Positions 12,156-23,289 of a DNA stretch of 64,000 nt are shown here, piece after piece. The position numbers and the translations under genes are program-made. The stretch is from contig NC_065574.1 of NCBI RefSeq assembly GCF_937616625.2, positions 31,808,501-31,872,500 on the forward strand, given 5' to 3'. Under the pieces are notes generated by a model. It was not told where the DNA came from and did no database searches. It was given only the letters and a program-made list of their open reading frames with translations. The DNA comes from Mercurialis annua. Taxonomy: Eukaryota; Streptophyta; Magnoliopsida; Malpighiales; Euphorbiaceae. Each line of letters starts with the position of its first letter. Positions within the stretch are counted from its first letter, which is position 1.

Positions 12156-13401
12156 TGTTCCGGGAAAATAAATTCTTACGCGTTAATAATACTTAATCCA
12201 AGTTCAAAACGCTATATTTCAATCTTAAAACCGTTAAAACGATAAAATCGTTTCGTGGTCTAAAACTGTAACTCGATATAACTCCAAATATATCCATTCA
12301 AACGGTAAACCGTCAAGCTTACCGTGATTCCCAGTTGAAATACGATCAATTCGAGCTATGAAACGTTAGAAACGGACGAGCAACGGCGAGGCGGCGACGG
12401 ATCGAAGTTATCGCCATTTTTCTCCTTCGCTCTCACTCTCTGATACTTCTCTAGATCAATCCATATGATTCTTAAGGAAATTACACCATTTACCAAAAAA
12501 AATGAAAATTATTACAAAACTACAAGTTGACCTTTTTCATTTACAAAAATATTAATAATATTTACAAAAGTATTAAAAAAAATATCAAACATACGATGTA
12601 TTGTAATACCCCAAAATATTTAATTAGCTAATTGGGCCATGTGTCCAGTCTGGATTCGCCAGAATGGCGAAATCAGAAAGATTTCCTATAAAACTAAGAT
12701 AAATAAGTTTTAGTAGGTCGGTTTGGAGGAAATTAATTATGAGGAAATTACGGTTATATTTCAATTCTAAAGTTAGAATTGGAATTAAAAGGAAAAATGT
12801 CAAGTAAAGCCCAAAATAGAGTGCAGGGACCAAAGTGGTAATTTAGCCACTTTGTGTCGGAAATGGAAATATTGGATTTTGACGGGAAAGTGTTAATATC
12901 GAGCTTCGTATTATTTATCGGATATAAATAATACGTAACAGTAATAATTTAAGAGTTTATCGATTTAGTTATGGACTAAATCGTACGAAAGAAAAGTTTA
13001 AAGGATAAATGATAGTAAACAAAAAGAACAAGGATCAAAGTGGCACTTTAGCCGGATTATATATAATGAATGATATGAATCAGAAGGAAAGAAGAGTCCA
13101 GAGAGAGCGAGAGAGATAACGAGCGATACCGTCGTTTCGCCGCCGTTTCGCCGTTCGACGACCGAATCGAGTGATTTTCGCGGCGATTTCTTCAGAATCG
13201 AATCCTCTATCGATCCTAAGCTCCGTTTCAAGGTAAATCTTCAATAAATTTGGTTAAAAATCGAATATATATGGCTGTTTTAGTGAGATTGTGTTTTAGG
13301 ATTGAATTTGACGTTTTTGGATTGTTTATAACGTTTTAGCATAAACCGATATATGAGTTTTGGAGGTGGTTATGTTTTAAGCATGTCGGGATGGTTGAAA
13401 A

Positions 13402-13426
13402 GCCCCGGAAAACGACTTTCCGGGGC
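13402..13426. repeat. Perfect 10-bp hairpin in the solo LTR
   Basis: GCCCCGGAAA and TTTCCGGGGC are separated by 5 bases. It lies directly upstream of the GTGTGCGTTCGCACAC repeats. Confidence 0.7.
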
Positions 13427-13434
13427 CTGTCAAG

Positions 13435-13525
13435 GGTGTGCGTTCACACACATAGAGTGTGCGTTCGCACACTCCTTGAAATTTAGGGTGTGCGTTCGCA
13501 CACCCATTGTGTGCGTTCGCACACT
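13435..13525. repeat. GTGTGCGTTCGCACAC palindromic repeats in the solo LTR
   Basis: About four copies of a near-palindrome GTGTGCGTTCGCACAC are separated by short unique spacers. A related cluster stands at 63828-63915 in another LTR. Position within the LTR (about 0.83 kb from its start) resembles that of the GC-rich repeats of E1 and E2. Confidence 0.8.
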
Positions 13526-14529
13526 ACCCTAATCTTGACAGATTTAAAATCCCAACGGTCAGTTTATAGCTTTGCCTCTTAGGAACGCGTCTGTCAAATT
13601 TCATGTCGATCCAATGGTTCAATTGGGAGAGATCGTTGTTTTACTAAACAGTGTCAGTGTGTAGGCAGCACCTACGCATTGTCCTGAAAACTCCTTGAAA
13701 CTTCATCGGAATGAAAGTAAACCCTGAAGTTTACGTTTATGAATTAAACGTACATGTAATTTGGATAAGTAATGGGCGTACCGACGAGCTACCAGGCCGA
13801 CGAGTTGGAATAGCTACAAGATCGGACAATGCATAGAACCTGCGTGATAGATTGGTAGCATTGCGGTAGATTGGATAGCAGTCACTGTGAGTACATTTTA
13901 ATTACTCGTTAATATTCATAAAGTCGCGTATTTTTATATACGGACGACTATATGAATACTTATATGTTTAATAGTATGTTTGAAAAAGTACATGTATGTA
14001 TGTTTTGAAAATGATTACTTTCCGTACTGCGTTATTTTAAGAATAACATAAATAGATGAAAAGAACATATATGTTTAAAATATTGGGAAAGGGGTTAAGC
14101 AATAAACAAGTATCGAACCAAATATGCACGAGAAAAGTATAGTACATTCCCATATGTACTATTATTCATATGTTTACAAAGAAATATAGTACGTTCCCAT
14201 ACGTACTTTTAATTATAACGAATACCATACGTGCGTGTGTTGTAGATGTATGATTGTAGATTGCAATGTGCATGTTATGGTCCATAAAGGATCAATACAA
14301 CATAACGGAAAATATATAATTAAATAATAAACGTAAAACGAGAAGTTGTACGATGGTACAACCAAATATAAGAACTGAGATACAAGGTTGATCTCGGTGG
14401 AGGTATCCCGAGACCTGTATCTACCCATTCTTGATAATAGTCCTCGGGACTCATATAAAGATAAAATCAAGTATATGTAAAATCGAGAATCAATATGAAA
14501 CAAGAGCAATAATTAAGATATGAGATAAG

Positions 14530-14731
14530 ACACATCGGTTGGCGTGGCTATCGATGTCAGATGATTAAATACACATCGGTTGGCTTGGCTATCGATGTCA
14601 GATATGTAAAACACATCGGTTGGCTTTGCTATCGATGTCAGATATGCGTAACACATCGGTTGGCTTTGCTATCGATGTCAGACAGATGAAACACATCGGT
14701 TGGCTTTGTTATCAATGTCAGAAAAATGAAG
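14530..14731 (+). repeat. Five-copy 40-bp tandem repeat in the solo LTR
   Basis: Copies start at 14530, 14571, 14611, 14651 and 14691, each with ACACATCGGTTGGC then GCTATCGATGTCAGA. The last copy is more diverged. The period is 40-41 bp with no unique spacers. Confidence 0.85.
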
Positions 14732-15037
14732 TTAGAAAAGCTTAATAAGAAAAATAAAGACAATCAAAACTATAACAGTAAACAAAACATGTCAAGCATG
14801 TACGCAGTATAAACGTACATGAGGCATAAGAACGAGGCAAGGATATCAAGTACGTCTATAACATAAACGCTTAGTTTATGACACGTACATGGCCTCTGAT
14901 AGTATGAACGAACATACGAAGTATGTTTGGGAGTAAGATCGTGTGAAGTATAATTCAAAAAGAATATTTTCTACATAAAGAGGTTTTTAAACGTTTTCAC
15001 CCTTTATGCAATATTACTTGTAATTATGTGTATTCAC

Positions 15038-15052
15038 TCAGTTTTATACTGA
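15038..15052 (+). promoter_or_regulatory. Conserved LTR stem-loop, solo LTR version
   Basis: Arms TCAGT and ACTGA with a 5-base loop sit in the context TTCAC-stem-CCCC, followed by a pyrimidine-rich run and ACAGGT. This is the short version of the structure found in E1, E2 and E3. Confidence 0.4.
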
Positions 15053-16676
15053 CCCCGTTGTTATTTTAAATTTTTACAGGTTGAGTTAGGTACGAGAACA
15101 AAGCTTCCGAAGTTTTAATTCTCGGAAGTAGTACGAGTCATGAGACCAGGTTCTCATTCTAGCAAGTCCGCAGTAGTTTAGAGTAGACAGACTCTATTTT
15201 GTAAAACGCTTTAACTCCGATGTATATTTCAAACAGGGGTCGTGCGTATTTTGATATTATTATCATATATGAAATATGATTTGATTTGCGAAAAATTTAT
15301 ATGTATTTTCAGGCTTGCTACGGGTTTTGGAGCTACCACTCCCATTCCCTAGCGCCGGTCGCGGCTCAATAATTTGGGTCGTGACATGTATACTATGGGT
15401 ATAATGTCAGTATACTAATAAACTAACATTATATCAACATTATATCAAAATTATACAGACATTATACATACTGAGATTTTATTAATATTAAATGAAAATT
15501 TACCAAAATTACATCAAATCGTATACTAAAAATTAAATTAATAATATACCAAAATTATACCAACAGTATACCAAAAGTGTACAGATCAAAATATACTGAA
15601 ATTTTATTATTACGTCAACATTACACCACATCGCATACTAAATATTAACCTAACAATATACAAAAATTATACCAACAATATACAAATTCTCTAGTTCATT
15701 ACCAACTATAGTGAAAAGTACATATAAAAAAATATACATGTTATCAACTAGAAAATATATATAAAAATTTATAATCGATATACCGAAAATATACTGAAAT
15801 TGTACCAATACTAAACCAAATATTATTTTTAAATTATCTGATTTATAGTTTTAGTATTCCAAAATTATACCAGAATTATACCGACATTATAGAAATCGTA
15901 CTTTTGTAATTAATTTTTATTTTTTGGTACTTTTGTATTTAATTTTAAATCAGTTGTGTTTTTATAAATAAAAAATGTTTACAGATACTTTTGTAAATAT
16001 TTTTAAAATTTTAGGTACTTTTGTCATCGTCCCATGATTCTTTTGGTTATATATATATGTTTGGCTAATTTGCCATATCAATCCTTCATTTCTTTGACTT
16101 AAACCATTTCTCTTTTAAACTTTAATAATTAACCAGATGGTTAATTATTCCCTTTAACTCAATTACATACGTATTATTTACATCCAAATAAATAATACGA
16201 TTCCAAAAATTATTATTTTCCGTGAATAATCTTCTAATTTTTACTCTCGAGGTTTAATTGGCTTATTTGCACTTTAGTCCTTGAACTTTTTAAAAATTAT
16301 ATTTTAACCCAAAATACATCCGCGTCTAAATTTTAAAAGGTCTCCGATTGACCCGAAACTTTTACCACAGATACCATAAAACATTTCGCGGAGATTGGCG
16401 AAATAATCTTTATTTCGGGATTTATATGGCTAAATTACCACTTTAGTCCTTGAACTCTAATTGGGGACTTTTCTTGACATTTTTCCTTTCTAATTTCAAT
16501 TCCAACTTTAGAACTGAAATATAATATTAAATCTCTCGCAATAATCCTTTCGGAACCGTCCCGCTAAAATTTTATATTTATCTTAATTTCTCGGAAATCC
16601 CTTCGATATCGCCACTGCGGCGACTCAACACTGACACATGGTCTAATTAAACAATTTAATAATTTAGGGTAATACA

Positions 16677-16690
16677 TTCTCCCCCCCTTA
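16677..16690 (-). promoter_or_regulatory. E1 polypurine tract
   Basis: The minus strand reads TAAGGGGGGGAGAA directly next to the LTR start TGTATTACCC. The DNA just upstream on that strand is a form of the AATTCGAGGACGAA motif that precedes the tract in E2 and E3, here with one change creating an in-frame TAG. Confidence 0.85.
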
Positions 16691-19600
16691 TAAAATTTCG
16701 TCCTCTAATTTTCATATAACTCCTTGACTTATCTTAACCTCTTAACTTTTTGATTTCCTTCATAACAAGTATTCCATACTCATTCCACGATGCTTGTCGG
16801 CGCGTGGAATGATTATTCTAGTTTTGTACTTCTTGTACAATAACGTCAGTTGTTATTGACAATCTTCATATCATTATTTCCTTATATGATCTTCTTCTTC
16901 TCTATCTTGGATATATTACTCTTTCATCTGTTCTTTGTCTGCTATACAACACTATGAACTCTTGTCCTTGTAATTGAACTTTCAGTTCTTTTCTGATATC
17001 CAATGGTAGTTTGTTCTAGCGATATTTTATCACTAGGGACGATGATTCTCATTACTAGGCTTCTTCATTCGTCGTTGAATGACATAGACAATCCATTAGC
17101 TCGTACTTTTTAATCCTCCTTGTCTGGTCGTTATCACGACTTGCTCTTAATTCTGAGACATCTTCTCTTATGACAATATCAGTCACATCTACATATACTT
17201 ATGATCCTTTGTTTATGATTCTTTCCCTTTTTGTCCAATACATTTAATCCCATAATCTTTCCTTGTTGAATGATGTGGACATTCAAATAACTCGTGCTTC
17301 ACTACTTACGTAGTCTCTTTCGCATTGCTGTTGTCACCGTCCGATTGCTATTATCGTGGTGTTGGGAATCTAATCCCATTATCCGTCATCCTCCTTTGCC
17401 TCGTTACTTTACTCCTCATATACTTCTTTATTCGTTTGTATATCCACTGATCTACTTTCATTTCTTAAATGTAATGCACCTTTTTCAAAACTTCTCGTCT
17501 CTTTTTGCTTCACATTGATATGTTTTACCAATCTAGTTAAAACTAGATAGGATCGCTATATTGGTTGTTAAATCCTTAGATAAGGTGTAATTAACACTGA
17601 TAAACTTCTTATGTTTACATTATCTTGCTCACTTACTTAAGTGAGACACTTCAATCTTTTTCCATTTACTTACACATACTAGAATACTCTCTAGTGGCAT
17701 CATAACTTGTCCCACACTTAATCTTCTCATTCATACATTACACTTCTCCTGATTCATTCGATGCTCTAATTAGAATTCTTGATTCTTTTAACTCTTGTCG
17801 TCGTGTGTTGTTTTTGGCAGTGTCGTCACTGTCATTATCATCGCGTATTGCATATACTCTTATTGAGCTTCAAATTCGTTAATACATTATCTTACTTATC
17901 CAATTTCTCTCCGCATCTTTGCGAAGTTATTTTCTTGTACTTATCACGAATGTAAACAATTCCTTACGATTTTCATGGCAAACTGATCCTTATGATCTTT
18001 ATCGTATCCAAGTCCTTGTTGCCACATTGGCACCTTACAATCTCTTTTCAATTTTACCTTCTCCTTTTATAAGTTTCTCACTACTCGCCTCACTGTGATC
18101 CACCCTTTGGGATTTCAATATATGAACTTAGTATTAATCCTTAGGTTATTTTTAGCATCCATCTCCTCATTTATCTTTTTATCTCATTTCATCTCTGATC
18201 TCCTTTCCTCTGCCGTTTACTTGATGTTGTTTGTCTTTAGATCTTCATTATACTTTTATCTTTTACCGTTATAATTCATTTTTCATTTCCATTCTTCCTT
18301 TTAATATCATATGCTAGTTTAATTCTTAATTTCCAAACCATTTCTCTTTTCCATATTGTGGTGTAAGGTTTACTCCTTACTGTCCACAGTCTTGTCATTT
18401 TCACTTGTTACTCCCTTGACTTCTTGTTTTTAATTAATTAATAAGATAAATAGTCTTAATGTTATAACCCTATGGTACCTTTCTTGTGTTCCATATTTAT
18501 GTTCTTATCATACGCCTCAATCGTCTTCTATTGCATTCTTGTTATTCTTCTTCATTATACCTTGTATCTCTTGTATTTCTTATTTCAACATCTTTAACAT
18601 CGACTTTCAATATAGGGTCACAATCTATTCCGTTCAAATTACTCTACGTGCTACGCTCTTGACCACGCGCATATCCACTTATTGTACTCTTACTGACATC
18701 TTAACTGTCAGTGGATCTAATCCTATGTCTCTGTCCTCTTTATCCTTCTTTATTTATATGTGTCCGCGACTACATAGAATTCCATTTCTCTAATCTCCTT
18801 GTCAACTCTCCACGTGACTTTTCTCTTTTCTTTTCCTCGATCACTCTTATCAAGTTCCTTGCGACATACTCAGGTTATCCGTACTTTCTTAATACTTATT
18901 ACCTTAAATGGTCTCTTATCATCCATGACCTGCTTTGGAATCCTTATATCTTATTATACATACCTCATCCCTTCTTCCACATGAATTCTTTCTTGTAGGT
19001 ATCTTACTTCTACCTCTTGTCTCATATTTCGATCTATCTGATGTTACTTTCTTTATTATAGCTCAGTTCTGATATTAAGTCTCTTCTTCACATCCTTTCA
19101 CGCATTTCAATGCATGAAGTTTCAATCACATACCAGATACGTTCGATGCTATATAATGTATCTTAATCCTTCATATAGTGTCTACGTCCTTAATAAAGGA
19201 TTACTATTAATTCTCCATGTGGATCGCACTATGCATTTCACCTCTTTATCATTCGAGCTTGAAGCTTGAGACTTTATACTCCACATATGTTCATTAGGTT
19301 TACACCTTCCTTGGTCTACTAATTCGCTTCATAATTGCAATCTTGTGATGGAAGTTCCAACTCGTAATTCATTTATCGTTTATCTCTTGATCTTTCTTAT
19401 CGTATAATTCCTTTCCATTCGCCCTCATGTAGGGTTGATGTTCATTATACTTAACTGGACAAGTCTTATACTCTAAGTTACTCAATTCCAGGCGGAACTG
19501 CCGTTAACTATACTTTGTTGACCCAATTCTATGCTCCGTACTTCATATTCTTGTCACTCGTCTACTTGGCTACTCGCTTTTATCGACTCACATATCCATC

Positions 19601-20497
19601 ATCGATACGCTTATGAAATCTACTTCACATTCTCGGTTCGAGGATCGTAACAGTTAATACTTAGGTAACCGTCTTAGGGACATCATGTCCCAATAAAAAC
19701 TTGATCCAACGGTTCAATCAAAAATTATCACGGTTTTACTAAACCTTCACGATTCGTAGATCATATCTAAATCTTATTACGCCGATGCATAGCAAACTAT
19801 GCATATTCCATGAACTATAGTATATACTCGTCAATCCTTCGTTTATATCTTCTTATATACTCCTTCTCTTATATCGTAGTTTAATATCTTTGATGTCTTA
19901 TCAAAGAGATACTTACTTTCTATCTTACCACTAATCGGGTATGCATCACTTTGCAATACATTTATGATTTTAGCTATATTCTAGCTCGTTAACTTAAGAC
20001 TAAGTTCATATCCTAGAAGCATAAATTCTATTTTCTCGTAGTTATACGTACTCGATCTTCTCGTGGCCTTGATCGCAACTTGCTCGCGAGAACTTCATTT
20101 CCGTCACAGAGTTCTCGTCTAGGTATACTTACATAAAAACAGAACTCCTTGAAAACTCTTTAAATAAAACATTTCGTTTCGAAATGTAAATCAAAATTTC
20201 ATTTAAATCTTAGCTAAATTGTGCACTAGGGTGATGACGGTCTCTCATCCCCAAAGAGTTGCCACAGCTCACCTTTTCGTCTGAGCATAATGTATATGAT
20301 GCATGTACTATTAATGCATGTATTTATTTATCATTCTTTTCATTAATTATGTATGTAGTGATGCATTCCTATCAATGTCGTAGCATTTATCAATGACTAT
20401 CACAGGTCTAGGCACAATTATGCTTTCAAAATCGTTTAAACAAAACAACTTGTAAAAGCTGTAAGCTTTGAGGTTTGTAAGTTCTCTAAACCTTTGA
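16691..20497 (-). mobile_element. E1 internal region, 3' portion, ORF-less
   Basis: This 3.8-kb segment is the reverse complement, with moderate divergence, of the E2 interior (about 23750-27424). For example the region near 18520 and the region near 25555 share GCAATAGAAG in opposite orientation. No frame longer than about 100 codons exists and I recognise no gag or pol motif. Positions 20493-20497 (TTTGA) form the left target duplication of E2. Confidence 0.75.
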
Positions 20498-21484
20498 TGT
20501 AATACCCCAAATAATTAAATTGTCTAATTGGTCCACGTGTCTAGTGTTGAATCGCTGGCGTGGCAATATCGGAAGAATTTTTGAGAAATTAAGATAAATA
20601 TAAAAATTCTAGCAGGACGGTTTCGAAAAGATTATTGCGAGAGAATTAATATTATATTTTAGTTCTAAAGTTGAAATAGGAATTAGAAAGGAAAAATGTC
20701 AAGAAAAGTCCCAAATTAGAGTTCAGGGACTAAAGTGGTAATTTAGCCATATAAATCCCAAAGTGAAAATTATTTCGCCAAGGTCCGCGAAATGTTTTAT
20801 AGTATATGTGGTAAAAGTTTCGGGTCAATCGGAGACCTTTTAAAATTTGGACGCGGATGCGTTTTGGGCTAAATTGCAACTTTTGAGAAGTTAAAGGGCT
20901 AAAGTGTAAATTAGCTAATTAAGTCTCGAGAATAGTAATTAAAAGATTTTGACGGAAAATAATAATATTGAGTTAGTTTATTTATATGAATATAAATAAT
21001 ACGTAAGTAATCGAGTTAAAAGAATAATTTAACCATTTGGTTAAATTAGAAAGTTTAAAAGAGAAATGGTTTAAGATAAAGAAATGAAGGATCAAAATGG
21101 CGAATTTGCCAACTTATATGTTACATTTCCTTACGCAAAAGGAATAGGAAAGGATCAGAAGGAGAAAGGAAGGTTACATAAGCTTTCGACGATCGATTAC
21201 GATCCGTCGCCGTTTCTCGTCCAAATCGAGCGTTCTTTATATCGATTCGTTCAGAATTCGATTCTCTATCATCTTTGAGCTTCAAATTAAGGTAACCTCG
21301 ACGTTTTTGTTGCTGAAATTAGAGAATAAGAGCTGTTTTGATTTTAAACGAATCGAACGAACCGTAATCACGTTTCTAGTGTCGTTTTGATGAATTTGGA
21401 GTTGAGTTTGTGTTAAAATGAAATAGGAGCATGAGGGAATCGAGTTTAAGCACGTCGGAATAGTCCGAAAACGAGTCGAGGAGC

Positions 21485-21805
21485 TACGCGGCCGCGTAAC
21501 TATGTTCCGCGGGCGCGTAAGCAAGTTACGCGGGCGCGTAAGCAAGTTACGCGGGCGCGTAACTATGTTACGCGGGCGCGTAACAATTTTACGCGGGCGC
21601 GTAACAATTTTACGCGGGCGCGTAACAATTTTACGCGGGCGCGTAACCATCTTACGCGGGCGCGTAAGTATGTTACGCGGGCGCGTAAGTATGTTACGCG
21701 GGCGCGTAAGTATGTTACGCGGGCGCGTAACAATCTTGCGCGGGCGTGCAATCACTTTGCGCGGGCGCACAACTATCTTGTGCGGGCGCGCATTAAGGCT
21801 ATACG
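21485..21805 (+). repeat. 21-bp GC-rich minisatellite, ~15 copies
   Basis: The unit is ACGCGGGCGCGTAA plus a 7-base spacer such as GTATGTT. The core is nearly palindromic and rich in CpG. The period of seven codons leaves frames open on both strands (LRGRVTI-type peptides), an artefact of the repeat. The last copies drift in sequence. The 3' LTR has about five fewer copies. Confidence 0.93.
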
Positions 21806-22365
21806 GGCGCACAACTTAAGAGTGTCGGACATTGAAAAGGAAACATGAGCCCCAAAAACGAGAAATTTGGATGTCGAACATGACGTGTTCAATTAGGATA
21901 TCGAGATATAAGAAACATATGATTGGAAATCGATTAACAATAGATATAACAAGTATCTCGACTAAGTATTAGAACACGATCAAAGTTAAAAGACATATAT
22001 AGAATAAGATCGTGTTAACCTAAGTTTATAACTTAGGATTTTAGTATTCAGTTTACGTTTATGAATTAAACGTACGAGTAACGTGAATAGGTGAGTGACG
22101 TACCGACGAGCTACCAGGCTAACGAGCTGGAATAGCTACGAGAACGACGCATGGAGCTTGCGTTTACGGGATTATAATAATGCGGTCTTGGATAGCGGTC
22201 ACTGTGAGTTCCGCTTTACTTTCACGTATTATATATTAAAGTTATTTTCTATAGAAATATATATACTGTTTACACGCATCGCATTATATACAATTGATTG
22301 AAATGTTATATGTTTTTTTAATTTTTATATACGAGAACTAGTATGCGATCCGAAGAAACTAGCTA

Positions 22366-22384
22366 CCTATTGGGTGTCAATAGG
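22366..22384 (+). promoter_or_regulatory. CCTATTG-CAATAGG hairpin, E2 5' LTR copy
   Basis: Seven-base perfect arms with a 5-base loop lie within a longer block that includes GAAGAAACTAGCTA before and GGGATCACCAG after. The same block recurs in E1 and E3 (about 40068-40086, 50795-50813, 56694-56712, 60694-60712) and in the 3' LTR of E2 (about 29244-29262). Confidence 0.5.
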
Positions 22385-22717
22385 CTGTGGGATCACCAGT
22401 ATTGAGTCAGTCTAGTGTGTTTGCATTTGAGAAATGATTGGATACGTATGATATGATATGAATTCGATACGAGAGTGAACTCGGCTACGGCGTAGTCTGG
22501 AAGTTCCCGTATCTAGTGGGCTGGGCCCACCAGTGAGTTGGACTCACAGCTTGAGATTTACGATTGGGTTGAATGATAAATGATTATTCGAGAAATGTGT
22601 CGCATGCTAGGATATTAGTTTCGTACGAATCAAATACATGTTTATGTGTTTTATAATATTGTTTTCTTAAGATGCGATGTTATATTTTTATAATATGGTT
22701 AGTAGATGCCAACTCAC

Positions 22718-22739
22718 TCAGTATTTCTCAAAATACTGA
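22718..22739 (+). promoter_or_regulatory. Conserved LTR stem-loop, E2 5' LTR copy
   Basis: TCAGTATTT, loop CTCA, AAATACTGA. It is followed by CCCCCTCACA and TTTATTTCAGGT. The pyrimidine run ending in CAG/GT resembles a 3' splice site, but a splicing role is only a guess. Confidence 0.5.
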
Positions 22740-23277
22740 CCCCCTCACAATGTTTATTTCAGGTGATCGGAGTCGGATCAGACAGACCATCTCCTTTGTG
22801 TTGGAAGTCTTCTGACTTGCACAAAGTACGAGTCCTTAGAGCTGCAGTAGTCAGTAGGTGTCAAAATAAGATTTATGATTTGATTTCAAACGGTATTTAA
22901 AATGTGAACTCTGATATAAATTTTATAAATGAGTTGTTTAGAAAGATGACGTTTATCCGTTTGAATTTGATACCAATTGCCGTGAGTGGAATTGGTGATG
23001 TTTATGATCAGAAACAGGGCGGTGCTGGATATGAGATATCGCTCGGTAAGACCCTGGTTTCTAAGAATTGTTTCGCGAATGCTTTCAGAAAAGGAATACG
23101 ATATTTTAATAATTTAATTATATTATCTAAAGAAGATTTCTGATAATGTATTATATATAATAATACGTTTTAATCGCGAAAAATTTACATTGGTTTTAGG
23201 CTTGCTACGGGTTCCGGAGCTACCACTCCCGTTCCCTACTGCCGGTCGCGGCTCAATAATTTGGGTCGTGACAATTG

Positions 23278-23289
23278 TGGTATCAGAGC
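23278..23289 (+). promoter_or_regulatory. E2 primer-binding site (initiator tRNA-Met type)
   Basis: TGGTATCAGAGC, the standard plant initiator-tRNA-Met complement, begins 4 bases after the LTR end. Confidence 0.93.

Larger units (their letters stand above)
12602..15386 (+). mobile_element. Solo LTR of the TGTAATACCCC class
   Basis: It begins TGTAATACCCC and ends GGGTCGTGACA, 2785 bp, and is flanked on both sides by TGTAT (12597-12601 and 15387-15391). With no primer site, polypurine tract or second LTR it is a solo LTR, the usual product of recombination between two LTRs. Its ends align with E1 and E2, but the middle differs, so it is a related subfamily. It holds a hairpin, a palindromic minisatellite and a 40-bp tandem repeat, listed separately. 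Confidence 0.9.
12474..16033. mobile_element. Mutator-like non-autonomous element, itself split by a solo LTR
   Basis: ATGATTCTT at 12465-12473 and 16034-16042 is a perfect 9-bp target duplication, the size typical of Mutator-like elements; the intact E1 LTR carries the uninterrupted site near 41090. Without the solo LTR and its duplication the element is about 0.77 kb. Its ends share imperfect inverted repeats of roughly 80 bp, for example CAAAAAAAATGAAAATTATT inward from the left against a similar sequence read inward from the right, and ATTTACAAAAGTA on both arms. The interior is very AT-rich and repeats ATTATACCA-like words (15400-15900). No coding frame is present. Confidence 0.65.
11154..16676 (-). 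repeat. E1 3' LTR, split by a nested insertion
   Basis: On the plus strand it begins TGTCACGACCC and ends GGGTAATACA; in element orientation TGTATTACCC...GGGTCGTGACA. Without the insertion at 12474-16042 it is about 1.95 kb, against 2.52 kb for the 5' LTR. A deletion explains most of the difference: after GACTGACTCTGGTG (near 11990) it jumps to the GC-rich repeat, skipping the part equal to about 40060-40640. Confidence 0.88.
20498..23273 (+). repeat. E2 5' LTR
   Basis: TGTAATACCCCAAATAATT to GGGTCGTGACA, 2776 bp. It carries about 15 copies of a 21-bp GC-rich repeat (21485-21805), a hairpin block at 22345-22400, a stem-loop at 22718-22739 and the terminal GCTTGCTACGGG...CGGTCGCGGC block shared by the whole class. 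Short open frames inside it are not supported as genes. Confidence 0.9.

Noticed and set aside
14530..14731. 40-bp direct repeats resembling a CRISPR array
   Set aside because: There are no unique spacers: whole 40-bp units repeat head to tail, in a plant LTR, with no cas gene.
16691..20497. Several 60-95 codon frames with hydrophobic residues (for example near 18539-18998 and 17294-17518), possibly membrane proteins
   Set aside because: The sequence is pyrimidine-rich antisense of a noncoding element interior, so Phe, Leu and Ser codons are expected. The paralogous copy in E2 does not keep the frames.
21282..21819. Overlapping frames on both strands encoding RPRNIVT or LRGRVTI repeats
   Set aside because: The 21-bp minisatellite keeps three frames open. 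It lies inside an LTR and the copy number differs in the partner LTR. Not a repeat protein gene.
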